Source of the DNA: Tethya wilhelma
Lineage: Eukaryota; Porifera; Demospongiae; Tethyida; Tethyidae
NCBI GenBank assembly: GCA_964030475.1
Contig: CAXIPT010000008.1
Coordinates: forward strand, 2,974,937-3,038,936
Reading direction: 5' to 3'
Length of the DNA: 64,000 nt
Below, piece by piece: positions 1-11,705 of this stretch. The notes beneath the pieces were generated by a model, which was not told where the DNA came from, did not search any database, and worked only from the letters and a program-made list of their open reading frames with translations. How positions within the stretch are numbered: the stretch's first letter is position 1; each line of letters starts with the position of its first letter. The translations under genes were made by a program, and so were the position numbers.

Positions 1-1
1 A

Positions 2-3000
2 AATAGCTTACAAGCCGAATTCAAGGTTATTCATTTTGAATTAGTGGATTTATTTGATGATTCGAGTGCACTCGAAAAGCAACAGGAAGTATTTGATACT
101 GTGGATGAACAAGTGGACGATACCAAGATTCGAATAAAAAAGATCATCCACAATTGCAAACTTGTATCAGACACACATACTTCCAAAGATGAATTGTTCT
201 TTGCTACAAGAAAGCTCTCCTCAATCAAAGAAAGCATTGAATTTATCAAAGCAGGAATCTCATCCTTATCTGGAAAGAAGCAGGAGGAAATTCATATGAT
301 TCATCAATATGAGGATGAATTCGCAGAAATAAAACGAGACCTCTCTCGTATGTATGATTTATTGTTGCAACTAAAACTGGAAGAGTCCCACGAGTTGTGC
401 AGGCTTCATTCCTCACTCAAGGGAGAGATCTTCAGCTGCTTATTGAAGCTCAAAGGGTTATCACACAATGTTGCAAGTATTACAAGTGAAGCAGTTGAGT
501 CAGGTGTAAGACTACCCAAATTAGACACTCCAAAGTTTGATGGCAATCTACTCAATTGGAGAGTTTTCTGGGAGCAATTTAAGATATCTGTTCATGACAG
601 AAGTATACCAGACAATGAGAAACTGGTCTACTTGCAGAATGCTGTCAAGGATGGTTCTGCTAAAGGCGTAATTGAGGGTCTTTCAAGGTCAGGAGAATAC
701 TACTCTGAAGCTATAGAAAGCTTGCGTGCTAGGTACGACAGACCACGCCTCATCCACCAAACTCATGTCAAGATGATCATGGATGCACCTGCACTCAAAG
801 ATGGAAATGGTAGAGAGATTCGCTGTTTACATGATACAGTTCAACAGCACCTTCGAGCCCTCAAGGCTTTAGGAAATGAACCATCTGGTCCATTCGTCAC
901 ATCTATATTGGAGTTAAAGCTGGACGATACTACAGCCTTTGAGTGGCACAAACATAGTCGGGAATCAGAAAATGTGCCACATTACACAGAACTTTTGAAG
1001 TTTCTTAACCTGAGAGCACAGGCTTCTGAGTCTCCAGCAGCAGACCAAAAAAGAAGTAAAGGTGACACTTTCCCTTCAAAGAGGGCTAGTCGAGGTTACC
1101 AGAAACCTCATGTCACTTCGCTAGTCAGCAACGTTTCTGACAATGCTTGCGTCATTTGTAAGGACAAGCATCCTCTTTATGTCTGCAGCCATTTCAAATC
1201 TCTTAATCGTGAGCAGAAAATGACTATCGTTAGAGCTAATAGTCTGTGTATGAATTGCCTAAAAGCAGGGCACATAGCCAAAGAATGTCGCTCTACGAAC
1301 CGTTGTCAAAAATGCCAAAAGACACATCACACTCTATTGCACCAATTTCAAGCAAGCCGAGGAAGTGTACCACTGCAACCTTCATCAACTAATCAAGGTG
1401 TAAATGCAAGCAACTCGGCTACTACTCAACCATTGACCGTTGAGCCTGTTGTGGCAAACACTGCAACCACAAAGTCGTTGATCACCTCTGATGTTCTGCT
1501 AATGACTTGTCGTGTCTTGGTTATTGCTCCTGATGGTTCTACTGTGAATGCTAGAGCCCTTTTGGACTCAGGCTCAACCATTTCATTCATTTCCGAGCGT
1601 GCAGCTCAAGCATTGAGACTTCCACGATCACAGCAGAAGGTCACAATCTGTGGCATAGCTGGTCTTACTCACAGAGATTCTGTGCAATCAGTGAGCACCT
1701 TCCTCGTGGCACCAACAAGTTCCATTCACAAAGATATCTCAGTTACGGCAATGATAGTCCCTCGAGTAACTTCAAATCTGCCTTTAAAAACATTGCGATT
1801 GGACACTGAATGGGAGCATTTGTCTGAGTTACCACTTGCTGATCCAGGTTTTGGTTCACCAGGCAAGATAGACTTGCTACTTGGAGTCGACATATTCATC
1901 AATGTATTACTCGATGGCCGGCGGTTTGGTCCACCTGGAACACCAGCAGCCTTACAAACAGTGTTCGGCTGGGTACTAGCTGGCGAAGTTGGTTCCAGTT
2001 CTCCCATGGTTAGCAATGCAGTCTCAAGTCATGTTTCTTTCCTCACTGGAGATGATTTATTGAGGAAATTTTGGGAGATAGAGGATGGACCAAGACATGA
2101 CCCATTGTCATTCACTCCTGAAGAGAAGCTAGTCGAAAAGCATTTTCTTGACACTCACAAGCGTTCCAAAGATGGCAGATTTATTGTCCAGCTGCCACGG
2201 GATCCTAGTGCAAAAGAGTTGGGAGAATCAAGGTCTCAAGCAGTGAGACGTTTCTTCTCTTTGGAAAAATCTCTACGATCGAAAGGAAGCTTTCAAGTTG
2301 TGGATGAAGTGATACAAGAATACTTCGAGCTGGGTCACGCAGAGTTAGTGCCCCATGATGACTTGGACAAACCTACATGCCAAGTATTCTATCTTCCAAT
2401 CCATGCCGTTTGGAAGGAGAGCCGTACGACTACTAAAGTGCGAGCTGTCTTTGATGCGTCCGCTAAGTCTTCAACCAATGTATCCCTCAACGACATTCTA
2501 CTTGTCGGACCAACTGTACATCCACCACTCATTGATGTTCTTCTGAGATTTCGATCTCACAGAGTTGCTTTGACAACAGACATGAGTAAAATGTACCGTG
2601 CGGTACAGCTTGACGACTCAGACAAGGATCTGCATCGCTTTGTTTGGAGACAATCTCCAGCTGAGCCATTAAAGGACTATCGAATGATCCGTGTCACATT
2701 TGGAGTTTCGTCCTCATCTTTTGTTGCAAATATGGCTGTGAAGCAGAATGCTTTGGATCATGCCGAGGAGCTTCCCATGGCCTCACGAGCTGTACAAGAA
2801 TCATTCTATGTAGATGATTGTCTCTCTGGGGCAGATTCGATTAAAGAAGCTATTCAAGTACGACGAGAATTGCACTGCCTCTTCAGTAAGGGAGGCTTTC
2901 AATTGCACAAGTGGAATTCCAGTGAACCCCTTGTACTTCAACATGTACCTGAGAAATACAAAGATCCATCATTCTCACATGTGATCTCAGGTACTGAAGG

Positions 3001-4336
3001 CTTCACTAAAACACTTGGAATAGAGTGGAATGCAAAGCTTGATCAATTCCGACTCACAATATCTGACCTTCCAACTCTCAAAGCAGTGACAAAGAGATTC
3101 CTTGTGTCAGATATCTCCAAGGTGTATGATGTTCTTGGCTGGTTCTCGCCTTCCATCATCAAAGCCAAGATTCTTCTTCAACAAATTTGGGAGAAGAATG
3201 TCTCCTGGGACGATGAAGTACCACAGGATATACTCAATGTGTGGCTACAGTGGAGGGAAGAGTTAGCATGCCTGTCTAAAAGGCTTATACCAAGATGCTA
3301 TTTTCCTAAAGATTCTAACATCATCTCCATTGAGATACATGGTTTTTGCGATGCTTCTGAAACAGCATATGCAGCTGTTGCATATCTCAGACTCATTGAG
3401 TCTGGTGGAAAAGCTCATGTCTCTCTTGTCGCATCCAAAACCAAGGTAGCCCCTATTAAGCGATTGAGTATTCCTCGTTTGGAACTTTGTGGAGCTCTCC
3501 TCTTATCCAATTTGCTCCACCATTTGACACAAGTGTATGAGATCTCCCTATCGCATACCCATGCTTGGACAGATAGTACGATTGTTTTGAATTGGTTGGA
3601 TGGTAGTCCCAAACGATATAAGACTTATGTTGGCAATAGAGTCTCCACTATCATAGATCTCATACCTCTATGCAGATGGCATTACGTCAATGGTTGTGAG
3701 AACCCTGCTGACTGTGGGTTGAGAGGATTATTTCCCTCTGAGCTCCTTTACCACTATTTATGGTGGAATGGACCGAACTGGTTGAAGTTGTCTTCGGATA
3801 ACTGGCCGCGACAACCCACTCTGTCTACCAACGATCCTAAAGTCAAGGAAGAAGAGAAGCAAATTTCTTGCGGCCTACACACTTGTATAAAGAAGGGAGT
3901 CGAGCCTGTGATCCCACTAGATCGTTATTCCAGTTTCTCTCACCTTGTTCGCATCACCGCATGGATGCTAAGATTCATAGCCAATTGTTGTTCCAAAGTA
4001 GAACCCCAAAAGAAGGAGCTCTCCCCACTGGTGACAAAAGAGATCAAATATGCCGAGTACTACTGGATTGGAGTCATCCAGCGTGAGTACTTCTCTGAAG
4101 AAATTTCAACTTTAGTAAAACAATCTTCACCACCATACTCAAGTCCTCTACGGACACTGAATCCCTTCCTCGATGCGAGAGGATTACTACGTGTCGGTGG
4201 CAGGCAAAGAATGTCACAGATCGCTTACGAAGCTCGACACCCCCTGATCTTACATGGAAGTCACATATTGACTCGCATCATTGTCCATTCTGAACACATT
4301 CGGCTATTGTCCCACTCTCCTCTCAGCTTCACTTAA
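2..4336 (+). pseudogene. BEL/Pao gag-protease-RT-RNase H polyprotein (5' partial, ends at a frameshift)
   Basis: One open frame of about 1440 codons. The gag part (about 500-1000) has the DUF1759-type capsid region, followed by CCHC-type knuckles; the clearest is C-x2-C-x4-H-x4-C at 1246-1288. The aspartic protease active site DSGS is at about 1565. RT covers about 2390-3000 with catalytic YVDD at 2807-2818. RNase H (about 3330-3620) has D in FCDAS, E in LELCG and D in AWTDS. The frame ends in the zinc-binding part of integrase, where two small shifts move the coding sense through the other frames; the same defect is in copy B. Family role: copies element RNA into DNA in virus-like particles. 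No ATG was chosen because the start is outside the window. Confidence 0.9.
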
Positions 4337-4338
4337 TT

Positions 4339-5429
4339 GCCACCAGATACCACATTGTCAAGGGACGAGTATTGATACGTACAGTGTGTCATCAATGTGT
4401 TGTCTGTCGACGAGACTCAGTCAAACCCAAACCTCAAATAATGGGACAACTACCAGCAGAACGGCTGACACCTGGACCTGTGTTTGATAAAACTGGGGTA
4501 GATTATGCTGGTCCCATTCTCTTGAAGCTTGGACATGTCAGGAAACCCACTGTCATTAAGGCCTACATCTGCGTGTTTGTCTCGTTAACAGTCAAAGCCG
4601 TGCACTTAGAAGTTGTGTCAGATCTAACCACAGAGGCATTCATTGCCTGCCTCAGAAGGTTTATCGCCAGAAGAGGTAAACCTAGTCTCATCTGGAGCGA
4701 TAACGGCACCAATTTTGTTGGAGCAGCCAAAGAAATCAAACAGCTGTCTCAGTTCCTAAGACAAAATGCCACTCAGACCTCCTATCTTCCCAAATGATCG
4801 AATGGAACTTCATCCCCCAGCGAGCCCCACACTTCGGTGGGTTGTGGGAAGCAGCAGTTAAAAGCATGAAGAGGCACCTGAGAAAGGTCGTAGGAGATGT
4901 GAAGCTCACCTTCGAGGAGATGGTCAAAGTTACATCCCAGATTGAAGCTTGTCTAAATAGCAGGCCACTGGTCCCGATGACAAGCAGTGAAGAGGATATT
5001 GAACCACTCACTCCAGGACATTTCCTTATTGGCCGGGCATTAGAAGCTCTCACAGATCCATCACTCTCTTACAATTCCGAGACCTCCTCCTTCTACGCCG
5101 CTGGAAACTATGCCAAGCAATTGTTCGACATTTTTTGGAAGAGATGGAGTCATGAATACGTCACCACCTTGAATCGTCTGACGAAGTGGTATCAACCAAC
5201 ACGAAACCTTCGTCCGGGTGACATGGTGCTAATACAGGAAGTGAGCCTTGTACCTACCAAGTGGCCACTGGCTCGAGTTGTAGAGGTTCACCCAGGGAAG
5301 GACAACTTAGTCAGAGTTGCCACTGTTAAGACCAAGATCGGAGTTTACACGAGACCAGTTACTAAGTTGGCACTCCTAATGGAAGATGTCTCCACTGACG
5401 GTGAACTCCCAAGATTTGAAGACCATTAG
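4339..5429 (+). pseudogene. BEL/Pao integrase and C-terminal domain, frameshifted
   Basis: The H2C2 zinc finger and catalytic core are recognisable: CHQCVVCRR near 4385, first Asp in TGVDYAG (about 4490), second Asp in WSDNGTNF (about 4695) and Glu in GGLWEAAVK (about 4840). A DUF5641-type tail runs to the stop at 5429. Relative to copy B, this copy has lost 13 bases near 4780 between two CAGAC repeats, which stops the frame at 4797; it also lacks one C near 5078 and has one extra T in the run at 5131, which restores the frame. Integration function is therefore lost. Copy B carries the same tail uninterrupted. Confidence 0.88.
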
Positions 5430-5446
5430 GTCTTGGCCGGCAGGAA

Positions 5447-5805
5447 TGTTGATGCTTAAAGCCATAGATAATACACTCACATCTTGATGATTCTATCACT
5501 ACTCTATTGTTCTAACTCACACCCTCTGATATTGTTGGACACATGTTTAATGTATAGAGTCTATATCTAAATTGACTTGCTAGTCCAGTATTTGTACTAG
5601 TCAAACCAGTTTTTTGTGTGTGATATAAAAGCCAACCTTGAAGTGCTCATCTCTTAATGTCATGTTATGTATGTATGTGAGTGTATCTAAGATGTTACAA
5701 GTTTGAAAGAAAGTTATTGTCATACAGTCAAGTAAACTAAGTACTCTGCACGACGAGCTAGCTGGCAAGCTGCATTCAGCTTGGCCACTGAGACAATAAC
5801 AAACA
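5447..5805 (+). repeat. 3' LTR of BEL/Pao copy A (359 bp)
   Basis: It starts TGTTGATGC just after a purine-rich GGCAGGAA tract and ends in AACAAACA, giving TG...CA ends. The same segment is at 29653-30013 in copy B, and similarity stops exactly after the terminal CA in both. A target-site duplication cannot be checked because the left end is outside the window. Confidence 0.85.
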
Positions 5806-6700
5806 ACGGACATAATATTTAGGCTGTCTATTGACCCAATTCGTTGGTGTCACGAGTAGGCACGCCCAGTCTATTGCCAGCAATCAAGCTAGTTGGTGTC
5901 TCTGACGACCATTGGTAGACTACTGCCACCGACTGACCCAAGTCATGCACCAATTATGCAATTTCTGCTATATTGTACATCGTCTATTGACACAGTATTC
6001 TTTTTCTAGACAAGCTTTGTAATTAGACATGTCTCTAATTAATCTATTTGCGGATTCTATCGGTATTTCCCTAGAAAAAATTGGTAAAAAAATTAATAAT
6101 GCTAGTACACGTACCGCACAGACACATAATCACAATTAGGTATAATAGGGGTCTTACCTGTGAGAACGTATACTGTTTTGTGTTCATCATTTCATACAAG
6201 GCATACTGCATGATTGGTGTTGTGCACATGTACAATCTTGTTATTACACAGGCTACAGATACAAAATTGATCACGTTCCGTCACGGTAAAACAGTGCCAA
6301 AAAGCATGAAACAGCAGCTCATTAAATCTGCTGTATTGTGACCTTGTCTTTGAGAAAAGTTTTCTTGAGAAAGAAAGTAGCTATTGAACTGAAATAAAAA
6401 AAACAGTAGAGGAACATATTCTGATTGCAGGAACCGCTTGAACCAATGATTTGCAAGTTTGTAAACGCTAGAAGCAGCGTTTCTCCTGCACAACTCTTTC
6501 TTGATCCAGCCTGAGCTGTGTCACAAGTTACTCTAGAATGGCAGTCCTGACCAATATTTTTTACCCAAGACTCTTGCAAAGCTTAGTACAAAAGTAAATT
6601 TAGGATTCTAACTAGCAAAGAACTATTTTGCAGATTTTGATCTAGGCTATTTGAAGCCCTGTATAATAACAATTTTTACAGTATTTAGTTGGTTGAACAC
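5806..6700. other. Intergenic, no gene seen
   Basis: AT-rich unique-looking sequence. The only open frames are short, overlap on both strands, and resemble no family. A small perfect palindrome around TTAGACATGTCTCTAAT lies near 6021-6041. Confidence 0.5.
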
Positions 6701-6708
6701 ACATTATA

Positions 6709-7150
6709 CAAGTAAAAAAAAACATTGGAAATGTAATGAGACACAGGAATGGCTAAATTGTAAAAAGAATGGAAACAAGATGGAATGGCTGTTAGAGTGT
6801 GTTCAGAATTCTTCCTGTATGGGCTGTATCCTTATTGAGTCTCTCATTTTGCCCACAGGAAGAATTTCTCCCTCTAACAGCAGTTCCACCTTGTTTACGT
6901 TCTTTTTACAATTTAGCCATCCTGTGTCTCATTACATTTCTAATGTTATTTTTATTTGTTTGTTTTCATTTTTCCATAATTCTACAAATCACATTTGAGT
7001 TGGTGTGTGTAGCTGAGCTAATAGTCTGGCAAGCCAGATTACTGAGCCAACATGTAGCCTGCGTCATACTGAAGTGAAACACATCTCAGTCATTTAGAGG
7101 CAGGAGCTGTATCATAAGATTTACTTGTCTTTATATATGTTATGATAATC
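6709..7150. repeat. Foldback repeat family F1, copy 1
   Basis: The left arm (6709-6832) starts CAAGTAAAAAAA and contains ATTGGAAATGTAATGAGACA, GGAATGGCTAAAT and AGAATTCTTCCTGT. The right arm (about 6850-6975) is its inverse, with only a short loop between. A tail of about 170 bases (GAGTTGG...AGTCTGGCAAGCCAG...ATAAGATTTACTTG) follows and is also attached to the copies at 10150 and 63398. No coding capacity; behaves like a MITE or foldback element. Confidence 0.8.
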
Positions 7151-7650
7151 AAAGTCCTGATTCATCTCTTAAGAAGAGCAACAAGGTATCACAAAATAGT
7201 TCCAGGCAACTTCGGTGCATTTAGTTCCAAATAACGCACACTTTTTTATGTGGAAAGGGTTGTCAATTCGAATTTTCTAGAAGCTGATGAATTATATGCA
7301 TGAGTGTACAAATTAATGGCAGCCATATGGAGGCATTAAATGCAGAACGTTAAAATGTCTTATAGTTGTTTATTTATAGTTGTGTTGCTGTTGTCTTCCT
7401 TTATAGCTCTTTGTAACTAGTAGCTACTTAAGTGTAGTTTGTTTAGCTACTGAAAAGCGAATGATAATAATAATAATGAGTTGGGTTCGCTTCGCTTGCC
7501 CACTCCTTTTTTATGTATGTTTACAGGATTAACAGTTACTATAATAAGATTTAATAGCAAATATAATAGATAAAATTGATGAACTAAAGCTATGTGTATA
7601 AATATTCTGTGGTCAGTTTTTTTTGTAGTTGAAGCAACATACAGCTCACT
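7151..7650. other. Intergenic, no gene seen
   Basis: AT-rich with a short AAT microsatellite near 7463. No supported coding frame. Confidence 0.45.
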
Positions 7651-8463
7651 GTACACGAAACCTAACTATTTTTTGCTAGCTGATTGGAAGAATGGCAGAA
7701 ATCAGAAAAAGGTTGTCTGTGACGTCACATAGTATAAGGTAAATTGTTCCTGGCCAAAACAAAGCAGTGCTTATGCACGTGCAACATTGCTTCCTTCTAA
7801 TGGGATCAGAAGATACTGGCCTATACATACACCTGGCTACATCATTTGCAAATGAAAAATACTAATATATAGAAATACTACACTCAGGTGTATGTATAGG
7901 CCTGTATCTTCTGATCCCATTTAGATCCCATCACTAAACTTGTACAACATAAAGAAGAATTTTTACAGATCACATGAATGTGAAATTGCCGGAAAAAAAA
8001 GCGGCCATTTTTGAGTGATGCTAAATTACGTCTTCAAAAAATGATCTTTGACCTGCTAACAAGTGACCGTCCACTTCAAATGTATCATCTGAAGCGAAAT
8101 TTCATGCCGAGTACAATGGTAGCAGCCTCGATAGCTAAAAACAATCAGAGCATTAGTTATTTGCTAATAAATGGGTCAACGTCATTGAAAAATGGTCAAT
8201 TTCAGAGGCAATAAATGAGAAACCATACAACATATGATGCCCAAATTAGGTGTGGCTTAATAACTTGTGGTAAGGTATGTATACCTCAAGTTTTGTTGAA
8301 TTCTGTGAGGGTGCTCACTTTTTCGTGTTGATTTGGCATGGAATTACCCTTATGCCATTTACTTTATACTATGTGACGTCACAGACATCTTTTTTCTGAC
8401 TTCTGCCATTCTTGCAATCAGCTAGCAAAAAATCTAGTTATCTGACTAGCTAGGTTTCGTGTA
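7651..8463. mobile_element. Non-autonomous DNA transposon-like element with about 95-bp terminal inverted repeats
   Basis: The left end (about 7652-7745) reads TACACGAAACCTA...TTTTTTGCTAGCTGATTGGAAGAATGGCAGAA...TGTGACGTCACATAGTATAA. The right end (8355-8463) is the inverse of the same text with a short extra segment. Each arm holds a perfect TGACGTCA palindrome. No transposase is inside, so it would need a partner in trans. A second palindrome is nested within it. Confidence 0.75.
7799..7922. repeat. Nested palindromic element
   Basis: The arm AATGGGATCAGAAGATACTG with GGCCTATACATACACCTG (7799-7836) recurs inverted at 7886-7922 around a loop of about 50 bases. It lies inside the larger inverted-repeat element, so it inserted later. 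Confidence 0.7.
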
Positions 8464-9539
8464 GAGTAAGAAGCAGACTTCTAATGTTCTCCCCTCACTA
8501 CGCTTCATTTGTGAAAGATTGGCTTCCCCTATCATGAGTGTGTCCAAGATTTCTATATCAAAATATACAATTGAAAATAAAAGTATTTAAGAGGTGCTGA
8601 AGATCATTTTCGTGCAAAAACTAGCGACTGGAAGTTGTCTTCGAACAAGTGACCGGAAATTACACCACATCAAAGCATTCTTTGAAAAGCGTGGACCGCA
8701 GGTACTTGAAAAAAAACAACAAAAAATTACTCCTAAAATGCTGTATGGGTGAGTCTTGTGCATGCAATATGATGGCTGTGTAGTGATATACATGAAAATG
8801 TGCAGCAAGTTTGCAGAATGGCTAGCGGAGAGTATGTGCTAGCTGTGACTTCGAAGCTTGGTGGGCGTATCGAACCAAGCGTGTGTTGAGTGTGATTTAC
8901 TTTTGACCTCTGATCTTTGACCCCTCTGCCACCAAAGTGAGCTCAAAGTGAGTCTGTACAGGAGAAGTTGAATTTGACAGGGCTGTATAAAATCTATTTT
9001 TCTTCCCTGGTGGAGAGGAGAGAGAGGCAGTGAGGTATGTGAGCTTGTAGGGTGTTTGTGTGTCTTGAATATCATGTTGAGTTTTTGACTGGGTGGGACT
9101 CAGTTTTCCTGTTTACATTTTGTGAGAGAATGTGGTTGTCAAAAGTGTATACATAGTACAAAAAGCCTTCTACAGACTTGATGAGCAGTTTTTTTGCTTT
9201 TTTTCAACGTACATTTTTTCATTCATCTGTTGTCTTTCAAGCCGCCTGGTAGTTGTTCTCTGTGAGTGAGTGGCAAAGGCAGAAAAATCCATTTTAGAGA
9301 GCAACTAGATTTGACCTTTGACCCTTTTGAGCAGTAATCAGCCATTTTGAGACCCGGCTTTGAGATAGTATCATAAGTTTCTATGAGCCTATTAATATCA
9401 TTACTATTTTAGTTAGATCCTGGCCCACTCAAAAACCTCTAACCTTAACCTGCACTGTCGCCCTCCGTTACACACACACACACACACACATACACAGACA
9501 AACTTTCAAATTGCTTAAAATAATTAAAATAATATATGG
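8464..9539. other. Intergenic, no gene seen
   Basis: No supported coding region. It holds a CA microsatellite at about 9471-9490 and repeated TTTGACC/TGACCTTTGACC motifs near 8897-8920 and 9312-9325. Confidence 0.45.
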
Positions 9540-9970
9540 TCAGCCTTGACTTCTCTGCACAAAATTTATATAGAAGAAAAAACAAGAGGCTCAAGTACTG
9601 ACCCTTGAGGAACACATGATTTCTTTTGGTGCATGTACAAGTTGATGTCTGTTTTGCAAACAGTTCACAATCCATTCAAGCCAATTTCTGTTTTATAAGA
9701 GTGAGGAATGTTATCAATAGCTTTCCACAGATAAGAACACCAGTGCAAGATGCACCCCGTTTCCCACATGTTTTAAGGTCTGATAAAACAGCAGTGACAG
9801 TGGATCTCTTGGAGTAAAACTACATTGTTCTTTAGAGAGGTAATTAAGGTGTTCACATAAGAATGCCTCTCCAAAAGTTTGCTTATTACCAGTAGAAGTG
9901 ATATTGGTCTATAGTCCTTTGGGTTAATTATTTGCCTTGTCAGTTTATTTCTCATTCTATTATAGCACAT
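9540..9970 (-). pseudogene. LINE reverse transcriptase relic
   Basis: Reading the minus strand, DYRPISLL followed by SKLLER near 9880-9930 matches the start of the non-LTR retrotransposon RT domain (NYRPISLLP...SKLLE pattern). Further on, about 9590-9620 encodes SCVPQGSVLEPL, the conserved GVPQGSVLGPLLF block of the same family. The pieces lie in different frames with stops between them and the catalytic region is missing, so this is a decayed 5'-truncated fragment. Orientation and order of the two motifs agree. Confidence 0.75.
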
Positions 9971-10149
9971 AATAAGAGGTTTTTCATGAAATTTGCATTA
10001 GTATAATTAATGGCTGCCATACGGAGCTACTCAACGAAAGGCCGATGGCAAAAGTGACTGACCACAAAAAACCAAGCTCGTTCGTTCAAGAATCAGCTTC
10101 TGAAAGTGAATAGTCTCTGAGAAAAGTTGTGGGAAGATAGAAGAAGCAA

Positions 10150-10560
10150 AGAAAACAAACATTGGAACACACAGGAATGGCTAAATTGTAAAAAGAAAGC
10201 AAACAACATAGAATGGCTGTTAAAGTGTGTGCAGAATTCTTCCTGAATGGATTGTATGTAACACCCTTTCCATCTCATTTTGCTCATAGGAAGAATTCTG
10301 CACACACTCTATAACAGCCATTCTATTTTGTTTGCATTCTTTTTACAATTTAGCCATTCATGTGCCTCATTACATTTCCAATCTTTCACTTACTTGTTCT
10401 TTTTTTTTCATATTTCTACAAATCACTCAAGTTTGAATTTTTGCATGTATGTTACAAGTTGTGTAGCTGGCCTGAACATATAATATTATTTACATTTCAG
10501 TCTGGAGGCAGGAGCGGTAAAACCGTATCATAATTGCCTTGCTATATTACGATAACCTTA
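10150..10560. repeat. Foldback repeat family F1, copy 2
   Basis: The left arm (about 10155-10245) has ACATTGGAA, GGAATGGCTAAATTG and AGAATTCTTCCTG; the right arm (about 10288-10410) is inverted. The same tail type as copy 1 follows (GGAGGCAGGAGC...TATCATAA). A flanking segment AAGAATCAGCTTCTGAAA is duplicated at about 10089 and 10606. Confidence 0.7.
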
Positions 10561-10739
10561 GAAGAGCTCATAAAATAGTTCCAGTTAACTAGCATTTAAA
10601 TTAAGAATCAGCTTCTGAAAATGAATACTCTGAGAAAAGTTGAGCTAAGATAGAATATAAGAAGATGGAGAAAATTGAAGGTTTGTTTGGCAATTTAGCA
10701 ATGGTTTAGGCCATGTTTTCAAAAGAGAATTCAAATGGG

Positions 10740-11705
10740 TTGACATGTCAGCACCGGATATATTCCATAGTAGATTTTGAAGTGGTCGGCACTCTGATCA
10801 TAACCAGAATTGCTGATTTGCCAATTCGCCGATTTCATCAAGATAATTAATTTTCATCCATCGAATTTTTCTCAACATCATCTGCTAGCTGTAGCAACGA
10901 ATGCCTCTTGGAAGAATAGACTCAAGATGATAAAAGCAGTATCTGTGACAGCAATTTGGAAGAAATAAGTGAGTTTCACTATAGTTTCTGAATGGATGCT
11001 ATAGCATGATTGTTTTTACAAAACTAGCTCCTCGCACCTACATGTGTTTTTCACAACTGAATGTAGACTAATCGGGACGTGAAGTTTACTCCGTTTACTC
11101 GTTTGTCATTTGTTACCTTGCAGTCCTTTTTGGGCATGAATATCGTTATTACTTCTCGTTTTGGTCCAGATCCCTAGGTTTGTGGGTCATGAACATCATT
11201 ATGATTTCCTCGTTTTGGTTCAGATCCCTAGGTTTGTGGATCATGAATATTGTTATCATTTCTCGTGGTTCAGGACCCCTAGGTTTTGGGGTTTTGAATA
11301 TTGCTATAAATTCTTGCGGTCCAAATCCCTCGTATGGAGGTTGAAAAACAGATTTGACCACAGAAAAGAAGGTGTTTGAGCATGGATTCGTAAGCCCAAG
11401 GTTAGTGGAGCCTTTTTAGTGGTTTGAATCATGTTGTGTACTGTGCTAATTACTTCTCACAACTATGTTAAACAACCTATTATGAATATGCATCCAGTAT
11501 ACCATTTAGACTTTCTGTCAAAATCATACATAATTTACTATGTCACTGTATCTAGCCAATAATATAGCCCTTTTGCTTGGAATCTGTTGTAAACTTGCCC
11601 AAATTCTAAATTCAAAATTTCTTAAATATGTCATCATGAATTTATTAATTGTTGGCACCGGATATCCCATAGTAGATTGTGAAGTGGTTGGCACTCTGAT
11701 CTGTA
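10740..11705. repeat. Dispersed pair of a short repeat (10751-10800 and 11654-11705)
   Basis: The text CATAGTAGATT(T/G)TGAAGTGGT followed by CGGCACTCTGATC or TGGCACTCTGATC occurs twice, each preceded by GCACCGGATAT. No inverted ends were identified. No coding region lies between the copies apart from the minisatellite at 11130. Confidence 0.6.
11130..11345. repeat. Degenerate minisatellite, period about 50-54 bp
   Basis: Four imperfect units share CATGAATAT(C/T)GTTAT..TT, TCTCGT..GGT and CAGATCCCTAGGTTTGTGG; the CCTAGG core recurs at about 11173, 11227 and 11277. The open frames here on both strands are a by-product of the repeat. Confidence 0.75.

Larger units (their letters stand above)
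1..5805 (+). mobile_element. BEL/Pao LTR retrotransposon, copy A (5' end outside the window)
   Basis: The gag-pol frame is already open at base 2, so the 5' LTR and gag start lie left of the window. Order is gag, aspartic protease, reverse transcriptase, RNase H, integrase, a C-terminal integrase-associated domain and a 3' LTR. Protease before RT and integrase last, with RT motif YVDD, is the BEL/Pao arrangement. The LTR end was set by comparison with copy B (27477-30013): the two stay alike to base 5805 and diverge immediately after. The element cannot make an intact polyprotein because of frameshifts in the integrase part. Confidence 0.93.

Noticed and set aside
11149..11379. Open frames of about 70 codons on both strands
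   Set aside because: They follow the minisatellite period on both strands and show no coding bias.
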